Notes under the pieces: generated by a model
Database searches by the model: none
What the model saw: only the letters and a program-made list of their open reading frames with translations
What the model was told of the DNA's origin: nothing
Translations under genes and position numbers: made by a program
Shown: one piece after another, positions 39,652-47,037 of the stretch
Numbering within the stretch: position 1 is the first letter of the stretch
Layout: each line of letters begins with the position of its first letter
Source of the DNA: Cypionkella sp.
Lineage (GTDB): Bacteria; Pseudomonadota; Alphaproteobacteria; Rhodobacterales; Rhodobacteraceae
DNA: 64,000 bases
Direction of reading: 5' to 3'
Assembly: GCA_025458525.1 (NCBI GenBank)
Contig: JALOSF010000021.1
Location: 25,751-89,750 of the forward strand

Positions 39652-39846
39652 GCGGATGGCATCATTCACCACGACTGGATCTTCGATGTGCTGGAAGATC
39701 TTCGGTCCTATGCGATCCAGAATGGGCTGCCGGCCACGGCCGCCCAGGCAGAGGAGGCTTTGCGCGTCGCCCGGGCGGAACTTGCGGCCGGCAACTCTGC
39801 GCTGAGCGTGACCGGCGTTTTCCCCGCGACGGGACGGCAGAACTAA
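39652..39846 (+). CDS. Possible small protein without a clear start
   Basis: The 39487-39909 gap holds a frame reading ADGIIHHDWIFDVLEDLRSY, then AIQNGLPATAAQAEEALRVA, ending TAA at 39846. The composition (amphipathic, balanced charges) looks like a real 60-70-aa protein of a type seen in Rhodobacteraceae, unlike the low-quality frame in the ORF track (39623). No ATG, GTG or TTG lies upstream in this frame within the gap. A TTG at 39623 in the neighbouring frame would join it after a one-base shift. It may be a small pseudogene, a sequencing slip, or an unusual start. Confidence 0.4.
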   Translation, partial: ADGIIHHDWIFDVLEDLRSYAIQNGLPATAAQAEEALRVARAELAAGNSALSVTGVFPATGRQN

Positions 39847-39909
39847 AGGCGGCACCACGGGTCGGGCTTCACTCTGGTGCTGGCCGTGGCTTGGGCTTAT
39901 GGTCGCGCC

Positions 39910-41454
39910 ATGACCACACTTGCGCGCGCCACGGCTGTCTTGACCCTTTCCGACGATCAGGCCGAAGCGCATGACCGCGTGGCGGCCGACCTGCTGGCCG
40001 CGGGCATCGATCTCGACTCGGGCGGGCTTGGGCCGCCGGGCGAAGGAAAATCCACAGTTCTTGCGGTGATGGGCAAGGCAGGGTCGGGCAAGACCATGCT
40101 GCTGGCGCAATTGACCCGCGCCATGGTGGAGGCCGGGGTCGAAATCGTGTCGGGTGATTACGAGGGCAAGCGGCGCAAGGAACGGCGCACGCTTGCGGTT
40201 CTGGCGCCCACCAACAAGGCCGCTTCGGTGCTGCGGATGCGGGGTGTTCCGGCCACAACCATTCACCGCATCCTCTATACGCCGGTTTACGACCCGCAAT
40301 ATGAAAAGATCGCCGAATGGCTGACCGGCACAGGCGACCGCCCGGTGATCGATGATCTGCCCGATCTGGCGCTGGACCGGGCTTTCGCGTTTTTTCAGCA
40401 GGTGGCCTCGATCCCGGGCGCCCTTGCGGCGGCAGGGCTGCGCGGGTCGGATTTCATCAAGGGCTGGAAACGGCGCGAGGAGCCGCTGGATGTGGGGTTC
40501 ATTGACGAATCCTCGATGCTGGACGAACGACAGTTTGACGACCTGCGCGAGATTTTTCCAACGCTCGTGCTGTTTGGCGATCCGGCGCAATTGGCGCCGG
40601 TCGGACAATCGGGCAGCATGGTGTTTGACCGGCTGGGCGACAGCAAGAAGCTGATGCTGAGCCGCATCCACCGTCAGGCGCAGGACAACCCCATCCTCGA
40701 TCTGGCCCATGCGCTGGCCGACGACAGGCTTGGCTTTGACCAGTTCGAGCGGATGGTCGAAGACGCGGCGCGGCGCGACGACCGTGTGGTCTGGGCCGAG
40801 CGGGTGGATGCCGATCTGATGGCGCGCAGTCCGGCGCTGGTGTGGCGCAACGCAACGCGCATCCGGCTGATCACCGCGTTCCGGGCGGCGCATGGCGCGC
40901 CCGACGACGCGCTGTTGCCGGGCGAGCCGTTGATCTGCGACGGGATCGAACTGCCGTTGAAGCACCGAAAGAAGCGCATCGATCTGGAGGCGCGGGGCCT
41001 GATCAAGGGCGCGCAGGTGATCTACCTTGGCCCCGGCAACCGCGACGGCTTTGCCAAGCTGCATGTGGTGGGGGCCGAAGACCCGCAGGTTTCGGCCGCC
41101 AGCATCATCAAGATCGAAAAGCCGGATGAGGACGAGCCGTTCATCCCCTCGGCGGCCAAGATGGGGGCGGCCTTCCTGCACGGGGCGGCGGTGACGATCC
41201 ACAAGGCGCAAGGCAGCCAGTGGGAAAACGTGCAGGTCTTTGCCCCCGATCTGTTTGCCGCCGCGCAGGCGGGGCGGACCGAGGCGGGATTGCCGCTGTG
41301 GAAGCGGCTGGCCTATGTTGCGATCACGCGGGCGGAAAAGCGGCTGCTGTGGGTGGTGCGGGCGCGGCTTGCGCGGCCCAAGGGGGTGCTGGCGGTGGAT
41401 GATCTGAAGCCCACGACCGTGCCCCTGACCCTGAGCGCGCAGACCGAGGCGTGA
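39910..41454 (+). CDS. RecD-like ATP-dependent DNA helicase (AAA_30 type)
   Basis: A 514-aa superfamily 1B helicase. The Walker A motif is VMGKAGSGKTMLLAQLTRAM, motif Ia LAPTNKAASVLRMRG, Walker B VGFIDESSMLDERQFDDL, motif III LFGDPAQLAPVGQSGSM, and the C-terminal UvrD_C_2 stretch is GAAVTIHKAQGSQWENV with YVAITRAEKRLLWVVRARL. It is shorter than RecD/RecD2 and is a stand-alone type found in alphaproteobacteria; the likely role is in DNA repair or end processing. ATG 39910 is the start; the track start is 11 codons earlier. Confidence 0.88.
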   Translation: MTTLARATAVLTLSDDQAEAHDRVAADLLAAGIDLDSGGLGPPGEGKSTVLAVMGKAGSGKTMLLAQLTRAMVEAGVEIVSGDYEGKRRKERRTLAVLAPTNKAASVLRMRGVPATTIHRILYTPVYDPQYEKIAEWLTGTGDRPVIDDLPDLALDRAFAFFQQVASIPGALAAAGLRGSDFIKGWKRREEPLDVGFIDESSMLDERQFDDLREIFPTLVLFGDPAQLAPVGQSGSMVFDRLGDSKKLMLSRIHRQAQDNPILDLAHALADDRLGFDQFERMVEDAARRDDRVVWAERVDADLMARSPALVWRNATRIRLITAFRAAHGAPDDALLPGEPLICDGIELPLKHRKKRIDLEARGLIKGAQVIYLGPGNRDGFAKLHVVGAEDPQVSAASIIKIEKPDEDEPFIPSAAKMGAAFLHGAAVTIHKAQGSQWENVQVFAPDLFAAAQAGRTEAGLPLWKRLAYVAITRAEKRLLWVVRARLARPKGVLAVDDLKPTTVPLTLSAQTEA

Positions 41455-41518
41455 AGCCAACCCTTTTCCCGCCGCGCCCTGCGGGTTAGGGTGCACCTCA
41501 AGGACAGGAGGCCCCCAG

Positions 41519-41755
41519 ATGCGCTGCGTTTTCGTTCAATTCCGCTGCACCCCCGGCAAGACCTATGAGGTGGCAAATGCCATCTGGGACCGTGAGGTGG
41601 TGTCAGAGATGTATTCCACCAGCGGCGAATATGATCTGATGGCCAAGGTCTATATCCCGGACGATCAGGATGTGGGGCAGTTCCTGAATGCGGCGCTGTT
41701 CGACATTCCCGGCATCAGCCGGACGCTGACGACGATGACCTTCCGCACCTTTTGA
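41519..41755 (+). CDS. Stand-alone Lrp/AsnC ligand-binding (RAM) domain protein
   Basis: A 78-aa protein corresponding to the C-terminal ligand-binding domain of Lrp/AsnC regulators without the helix-turn-helix part. It reads MRCVFVQFRCTPGKTYEVAN and has SEMYSTSGEYDLMAKVYI and GISRTLTTMTF, which match the RAM beta-alpha-beta fold. Such SIRA-type proteins bind amino acids or form mixed oligomers. It is expressed with the RecD-like gene upstream or alone. Confidence 0.88.
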   Translation: MRCVFVQFRCTPGKTYEVANAIWDREVVSEMYSTSGEYDLMAKVYIPDDQDVGQFLNAALFDIPGISRTLTTMTFRTF

Positions 41756-41761
41756 CCCGAT

Positions 41762-41794
41762 TGCCCCGGCGCCGCGCGGCGCCGATCCGGGGCA
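41762..41794. other. GC-rich hairpin between two genes
   Basis: TGCCCCGGCGCC-GCGC-GGCGCC-GAT-CCGGGGCA forms a long stem with a three-base bulge. There is no T-run, so it may be an mRNA structure rather than a terminator. Confidence 0.4.
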
Positions 41795-41809
41795 GCACAG
41801 GAGTAAGAC

Positions 41810-42991
41810 TTGGACCGGATTTCCCTGCCCGAACGTCCCGATTGGCGCGCAAAGGCCGATGAGCTTGGCTTTACCTTTGCCGATATGCATGGCGCACCCT
41901 ATTGGGACGAAAGCTCGGCCTATGCCTTCACGCTGGCAGAGGTAGAGGGCCGGATCGAAGATCCTTGCACCGAACTTCACGCGATGTGCCGCGAGGCGGT
42001 GGCGCGCATTCTGGCCGATGAGGCGCTGATGCTGCGCATGGGTTTGCCGCGTCTGCGTTGGGACTTCATCCGCGACAGTTGGGCAGCGGCAGAGCCGGAG
42101 GTTTATGGTCGGTTCGACCTTGCCTATGATGGCAAGGGGCCGGCCAAGCTGTTGGAATATAACGCTGATACCCCCACGTCGCTTTATGAAAGCGCCTCGT
42201 TTCAATGGCTGTGGTATGAAGATCAGCTGGCGGCGCGGGTGCTGCCCGAAGGCAGCGACCAGTTCAACCGCATCCATGAGGCGCTGGTCGAACGGTTTGC
42301 CGAAATCTTTCCGCCCGACACCGATCTGCATTTTGCCGCCATCGCGGGCGCGCCCGAAGATTACGCGACGGTGGAAACCATGGCCTGGGCCGCGCGCGAG
42401 GCGGGGATGGGCGCGCATTACACCGATATCGAAAAGATCGGGATCAGCGACATGGGCCAGTTCACCGATGCCGAGGACCGGGTGATCGGAACGCTGTTCA
42501 AACTCTACCCATGGGAAGACCTGTTCGCCGATGACTTTTCGGCGCATCTGGCCACTTCGCAGTGCCGGTTCATCGAACCTGCGTGGAAGGCCTTGTTGTC
42601 GAACAAGGCGATCCTGCCGGTGTTGTGGCAGATGTATCCGGGCCACCCCAATCTGCTGCCCGCCTTCTTTGCCGATGACCAACAGGGCTTGGCCGATGCG
42701 GCCCATCTGATGCTGGCGGGCCATGTGACCAAGCCCCTGTTTTCGCGCGAGGGCGCCTCTGTCACGATCACGGCGCAGGGCCGCGTTCTGGAACGCGCGG
42801 CCAACCGCGACTACGACCGCCATCCGATGATCGTGCAAGCCTATCACCCTTTGCCCGTCATGGGCGGCATGCGCCCGGTGATCGGGGCTTGGGTGGTGGG
42901 GGAAACCTGTGTCGGCATGGGCGTGCGCGAAGACCGCGCGCTCATCACGCAAGACCTGTCGCGGTTCAAGCCGCATTTCATCGAAGGGTAA
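41810..42991 (+). CDS. Glutathionylspermidine synthase-family protein (YgiC-like)
   Basis: A 393-aa ATP-grasp amide ligase-like protein. The family stretch YGRFDLAYDGKGPAKLLEYN, then ADTPTSLYESASFQWLWYED, is clear, and EDLFADDFSAHLATSQCRF with MIVQAYHPLPVMGGMRPVIG follows. The start is TTG 41810 after CAGGAG (spacing 7). E. coli YgiC and YjfC are homologues whose substrates are not settled; no amidase domain is present, so it is unlike GspSA. It is followed by a DUF1190 lipoprotein gene as in the ygiB-ygiC pair. Confidence 0.88.
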   Translation: MDRISLPERPDWRAKADELGFTFADMHGAPYWDESSAYAFTLAEVEGRIEDPCTELHAMCREAVARILADEALMLRMGLPRLRWDFIRDSWAAAEPEVYGRFDLAYDGKGPAKLLEYNADTPTSLYESASFQWLWYEDQLAARVLPEGSDQFNRIHEALVERFAEIFPPDTDLHFAAIAGAPEDYATVETMAWAAREAGMGAHYTDIEKIGISDMGQFTDAEDRVIGTLFKLYPWEDLFADDFSAHLATSQCRFIEPAWKALLSNKAILPVLWQMYPGHPNLLPAFFADDQQGLADAAHLMLAGHVTKPLFSREGASVTITAQGRVLERAANRDYDRHPMIVQAYHPLPVMGGMRPVIGAWVVGETCVGMGVREDRALITQDLSRFKPHFIEG

Positions 42992-42995
42992 CGCC

Positions 42996-43565
42996 ATGAA
43001 ACGATCGCGCGCTGTGTCGCTTGGTATTTTGGGGGCGGCTGCCTTTGGGCTTGCCGCTTGCCAACAGGAAGAACAGACCGAGGCGGCCGCCTTTCCAGAC
43101 GAGGCGTCCTGCGTCGCAGCGGCGGCGCAAAGCGGCTGGTTCACGCGCGAGGATTGCGCGGCCACCTTTGCCGAGGCACAGGCGCTGCACGCCGAAACCG
43201 CCCCGCGCTATGAAAGCCAGGAGCTGTGCGAGCAGGAGCATGGCGCGGGCAATTGTGGCGGCGATACCGTGGCCGGATCCGGCGGGGGCAGCATCTTCAT
43301 GCCACTTCTGGCCGGTTATCTGATCGGACAGGCGCTGGGCGGTGGGCGCGCGATGGCGCAGCCCGTCGTGCCAAAGGCGGGGGGCGGCTACGCCACGCCA
43401 TCGGGCGGCACGCAATTGTCGCGGCTGAACACGGGCGGCAAGATGGGAACGGCGGCCTTTGCCAAGGCCCCCACCACCGCGGGCCAGCCACCGATGACCC
43501 GGGCCGCCGTGCAAAGCCGGGGCGGATTTGGCACCTCGGCTGCCAGCCGGTCGGTCGGCGGCTAA
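42996..43565 (+). CDS. DUF1190 (YgiB-like) lipoprotein
   Basis: A 189-aa lipoprotein with signal peptide and lipobox (AAAFGLAAC). The mature part shows paired Cys (DEASCVAAAAQSG, REDCAATF) and ELCEQEHGAGNCGGDT, then a Gly-rich tail (SGGGSIFMPLLAGYLIGQAL), the DUF1190 arrangement. The ATG lies 4 bp after the YgiC-like stop, so the pair is coupled, as in E. coli ygiB/ygiC. A bidirectional terminator follows. Confidence 0.88.
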   Translation: MKRSRAVSLGILGAAAFGLAACQQEEQTEAAAFPDEASCVAAAAQSGWFTREDCAATFAEAQALHAETAPRYESQELCEQEHGAGNCGGDTVAGSGGGSIFMPLLAGYLIGQALGGGRAMAQPVVPKAGGGYATPSGGTQLSRLNTGGKMGTAAFAKAPTTAGQPPMTRAAVQSRGGFGTSAASRSVGG

Positions 43566-43592
43566 AAAAGGGGACGCGCGCGCCCCTTTTTT
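43564..43592. terminator. Bidirectional terminator
   Basis: AAAAAAGGGG...CCCCTTTTTT lies between the DUF1190 gene (+) and gabD (-), with runs on both sides. Confidence 0.75.
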
Positions 43593-43642
43593 CCCCATGC
43601 GATCCGCGCCGCAAACCTTGCGCAACGCGGATGGTCGGCCTG

Positions 43643-45121
43643 TCAGATCGACAGGCAGACGTATTTCATTTCCAGATAGTCTTCCATCCCGTGATGGCTG
43701 CCCTCGCGGCCAAGGCCGGATTGCTTGACCCCGCCAAAGGGGGCGACCTCGGTCGAGATGATGCCGGTGTTGACGCCGACGATGCCATATTCCAGCGCCT
43801 CTTGCACACGGGTGATGCGCCCGATGTCGCGGCTGTAGAAATAGCTGGCAAGACCGAAGATCGTGTTGTTGGCGGCGGCGACCACCTCTTGCTCTGTTTC
43901 GAACTTGAACAGCGGGGCAAGCGGGCCAAAGGTTTCCTCGGTCGTGACCAGCATCTGATCGGTCACGCCGGTCAGGATGGTGGGTTCAAAGAAATTGCCC
44001 CCCAAAGCGTGGCGCTTGCCGCCGGTTTCAACCTTGGCGCCCTTTGCCTTGGCGTCGGCGATGTGTTCTTCGACCTTCTCTAGCGCCGCCTCGTTGATCA
44101 GCGGGCCGAACTGCACATCTTCGGACAGGCCGTCCCCGACCCGGGTTTTCGCGACCGCGGCTTGCAGCTTTTCGGCAAACGCATCGTAAACGCCCGCTTG
44201 CACATAGATGCGGTTGGCACAGACGCAGGTCTGACCGTTGTTGCGGAACTTGCTCATCATCGCGCCGGCGACGGCTGCATCCAGATCGGCATCGTCAAAC
44301 ACGATGAACGGCGCATTGCCGCCCAGTTCCATCGAGCATTTCATCACCTGATCGGCAGCCTGACGCAGCAGGATGCGACCGACCTCGGTCGAGCCGGTAA
44401 AGGTCAGTTTGCGCACGATCGGATTTTCGCAGAACTCCTTGCCGATGTCCGAGGATTTCTTTGATGTGATCACCGACAAGATCCCCTTCGGCAGGCCGGC
44501 ACGTTCGCCAAGCACCGCCATGGCCAGGGCAGAGAGCGGGGTTTCCGCCGCGGGGCGGGCGACAAAGCCGCAACCAGCGGCCAAGGCAGGGCCGGCCTTG
44601 CGCGCGATCATCGCATTGGGAAAGTTCCAAGGCGTGATCGAACCCACAACCCCGATGGGTTGTTTCAGCACGGTGATGCGCTTGTCGCGCTGATGGCCCG
44701 GGATGGTTTCGCCGTAAACGCGCTTTGCCTCCTCGCCGAACCATTCGATGAAACTGGCGCCATAGGCGATTTCGCCCTTTGCCTCGGCCAGGGGCTTGCC
44801 CATTTCGGCCGTCAGGATTTTGCCAAGGTCATCCTGATGATCCATCATCAGCTCGAACCATTTGCGCATCACCTGGCTGCGTTCCTTGCCGGTGCGGGCG
44901 GCCCAATCCTTCATCGCGGTGTTCGCCGCCGCGATGGCGCGCGCGGTTTCAGCCCGGCCAAGGTTGGGCACACGGGCGATTTCGTCGCCACGGGCCGGGT
45001 TCACCACGGCAAATGTGTCGCCATCATCGGCATCGATCCACTCTCCCGCCACATAAGCGCGGGTCGCAAGCAGCAACGGGTCCTTGAGCAGCGACGCAAG
45101 ATCGGTCACGGAATCGAGCAT
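43643..45121 (-). CDS. gabD: NAD(P)-dependent succinate-semialdehyde dehydrogenase
   Basis: A 492-aa aldehyde dehydrogenase that oxidises succinic semialdehyde to succinate. Substrate and cofactor stretches are GVVGSITPWNFPNAMIARK, TGSTEVGRILLRQAADQVMK, the catalytic Glu in MELGGNAPFIVFDDADLD, and the catalytic Cys in NNGQTCVCANRIYVQ. ATG 45121 follows GGGAGG; the track start is 11 codons upstream. It resembles GabD more than betaine or other aldehyde dehydrogenases; other short-chain semialdehydes remain possible. Confidence 0.85.
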   Translation of the reverse strand: MLDSVTDLASLLKDPLLLATRAYVAGEWIDADDGDTFAVVNPARGDEIARVPNLGRAETARAIAAANTAMKDWAARTGKERSQVMRKWFELMMDHQDDLGKILTAEMGKPLAEAKGEIAYGASFIEWFGEEAKRVYGETIPGHQRDKRITVLKQPIGVVGSITPWNFPNAMIARKAGPALAAGCGFVARPAAETPLSALAMAVLGERAGLPKGILSVITSKKSSDIGKEFCENPIVRKLTFTGSTEVGRILLRQAADQVMKCSMELGGNAPFIVFDDADLDAAVAGAMMSKFRNNGQTCVCANRIYVQAGVYDAFAEKLQAAVAKTRVGDGLSEDVQFGPLINEAALEKVEEHIADAKAKGAKVETGGKRHALGGNFFEPTILTGVTDQMLVTTEETFGPLAPLFKFETEQEVVAAANNTIFGLASYFYSRDIGRITRVQEALEYGIVGVNTGIISTEVAPFGGVKQSGLGREGSHHGMEDYLEMKYVCLSI

Positions 45122-45239
45122 TTGGGGCCTCCCATTTCGGTTTGGACCATGCAAAGCATGGGGCGGCCGGGCTGTCCAGTTCTGACGATGCGCTGCGGCG
45201 GGATAGTGCCAGATTTTTGATCAAATCAGGATCACGTGG

Positions 45240-46019
45240 ATGGATTTTGCAAGCGAGGCCGACCGCGCCTATGCCAATGGCGCCTTCATTCCGCAGGCGG
45301 ATGCCTTTGTGCCGAAATGGCGGGCGGCCGCGGCGGCCTATCGCGCCACGACCCTGGCAAGGCTGGGGGTGAGCTATGGCGCGACAGAGCGGCACAGGTT
45401 CGATCTGTTCCTGCCACCAGACACACCGCGCGGGGTGATGGTGTTTGTGCATGGCGGCTATTGGATGGCCTTCGACCGTCAGGATTGGTCGCATCTGGCC
45501 GCCGGGGCCGTGTCGCGGGGATGGGCTTTTGCGGTGCCGTCCTACAGGCTCGCGCCCGCCGCGCGGGTGCATCAGATCACCGAAGATATCGGTCTTGCGG
45601 TGCGTGCGGCGGCGGCGCAGGTTGCAGGGCCGGTGGTGGTGACGGGCCATTCGGCAGGCGGCCATCTGGCGGCGCGCATGGCCTGCGACGGCGGGCCGGA
45701 GGTGGCGCGGGTGGTGCCGATCTCGCCCTTGGCCGATCTGCGGCCGCTGATGGCGACCGAAATGAACACGACCCTGCGCCTTGATGCGACAGAGGCGGCG
45801 GCGGAAAGTCCTGCCCTGTTGCGCCCGCGCGCCGGAGTGGGCTGCCATGTCTGGGTGGGGGGGCAAGAACGGCCTGCGTTCTTGTGGCAAGCGCGGATGT
45901 TGTCCGAGGAATGGGCCTGCCCCTGGACGGTAGAGCCGGGGCGGCACCATTTTGATGTCATCGACGGGCTGACCGATCCGGCCAGCCCGTTGATGGCGGC
46001 CTGTCTTGACGGGCTGTAA
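45240..46019 (+). CDS. Alpha/beta hydrolase (HSL/kynurenine-formamidase-like)
   Basis: A 259-aa hydrolase. The oxyanion-hole motif is VFVHGGYWMAFDRQDW (H-G-G-x-W), the nucleophile is in VVVTGHSAGGHLAARMA (G-x-S-x-G), and the late His is in PGRHHFDVIDGLTDP, with an Asp candidate upstream. HGGYW and GHSAGG together resemble arylformamidase (KynB-like) and hormone-sensitive-lipase-type esterases. There are no kyn genes nearby, so the substrate is uncertain. Confidence 0.82.
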   Translation: MDFASEADRAYANGAFIPQADAFVPKWRAAAAAYRATTLARLGVSYGATERHRFDLFLPPDTPRGVMVFVHGGYWMAFDRQDWSHLAAGAVSRGWAFAVPSYRLAPAARVHQITEDIGLAVRAAAAQVAGPVVVTGHSAGGHLAARMACDGGPEVARVVPISPLADLRPLMATEMNTTLRLDATEAAAESPALLRPRAGVGCHVWVGGQERPAFLWQARMLSEEWACPWTVEPGRHHFDVIDGLTDPASPLMAACLDGL

Positions 46020-46027
46020 CTGTCAGA

Positions 46028-46597
46028 TCAGGGTGCGGTGTCAAAAGCGGCGAGCTTTTCAAAGTCGATCTGTTCGACGAAAGGCATCATCTGATCGACC
46101 GGCAGGCCACTGATGTTGACCAGAATGCGCTGATCGACCAGCGTCATCAGGGTGTTGTCCTGTTCAAGCAATTTGGCGCCCGGCACCTCGATCAGCTTGC
46201 CCATCATGGCCAGCATCTGTTCGTTCATGAACATGCCCGCCATGCCGCCCGTCATCATGGGGCTGTCTGCGGTGATGGAAAGGGTCATGGTGTTGCCCGA
46301 GGCGTCGGAATAACTGGCCTCGGTCCCGGCGCCGCCGCCGACCATGGCAAGATTTGCGGTGTAGTCTTCGTTGACAGACAAGGTCCAGCCGTCGGGCGCA
46401 GGGGGCAGCATGGCGATGATGCGGGCCTGCTTTTGCTGGGCCAGCGCGCCGGAGGCCATGGCCATGTCAAGCGTGGTGGTCTTGAGATCGCCGCGCGCAT
46501 AGGCATCGAGTGCGGATTGCAGCTTGTCGCTGACGTCATCTGCAAGGGCGGCGAGGGGCAGGGCACAGAGGGAGAGAGACGCAAGGAACAGGCGCAT
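46028..46597 (-). CDS. Secreted protein, unknown function
   Basis: A 189-aa protein with a signal peptide (MRLFLASLSLCALPLAALA). The mature part is Ala/Met-rich and mildly acidic, with LDMAMASGALAQQKQARIIA and a Met-rich segment (MMTGGMAGMFMNEQMLAMM). No cysteine or catalytic motif stands out and I do not recognise a family. It precedes no other gene on its strand; the next minus-strand gene upstream is the coiled-coil membrane protein. Confidence 0.72.
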   Translation of the reverse strand: MRLFLASLSLCALPLAALADDVSDKLQSALDAYARGDLKTTTLDMAMASGALAQQKQARIIAMLPPAPDGWTLSVNEDYTANLAMVGGGAGTEASYSDASGNTMTLSITADSPMMTGGMAGMFMNEQMLAMMGKLIEVPGAKLLEQDNTLMTLVDQRILVNISGLPVDQMMPFVEQIDFEKLAAFDTAP

Positions 46598-46678
46598 GGG
46601 AAGGCTCCAGGTTGAACTGGGCCGAGTATGGCGGGTTTTGACCTTGGGGCAAGCGCGCGGGCGGTATGGAATACCTGA

Positions 46679-47008
46679 TCAGGAATTGGCGTGCATACGC
46701 TCGATATAGGCGCGCATTTCCTCGGCTTCGTGCCGGGCGTCGCGCAGACCCCCCATGGCGGCACGCAGTTCCGCCTCGGTCTGGGCGATCTGGTTCATCA
46801 GTTCCGCTTCGCGCTGTTCCAGATAGATGATGGCCTGATCGCGGGTTTCCTCGGCCTCGTGCAACAAGGTGGAGAGCCGGTCCATCTCGCCCATGTCGCC
46901 CCCTGCGACGCGGGCGAAACGGTGCATGACCCAATGCGCGAACCATCCCATGGCAAAGGCAGCCATCAGGATGATTGCGGTCACGATGATGAATTCGGTG
47001 CGGTTCAT
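46679..47008 (-). CDS. Membrane-anchored coiled-coil protein
   Basis: A 109-aa protein with one TM helix (residues 5-26, EFIIVTAIILMAAFAMGWFAH) and a cytoplasmic or periplasmic coiled coil after it (STLLHEAEETRDQAIIYLEQ, then REAELMNQIAQTEAELRAAM). No family name is evident. It lies 30 bp after the OmpA-family gene and is probably co-transcribed with it. Confidence 0.78.
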   Translation of the reverse strand: MNRTEFIIVTAIILMAAFAMGWFAHWVMHRFARVAGGDMGEMDRLSTLLHEAEETRDQAIIYLEQREAELMNQIAQTEAELRAAMGGLRDARHEAEEMRAYIERMHANS

Positions 47009-47037
47009 GAGGCCATCGGTTTGACGCTTGCCATGGC

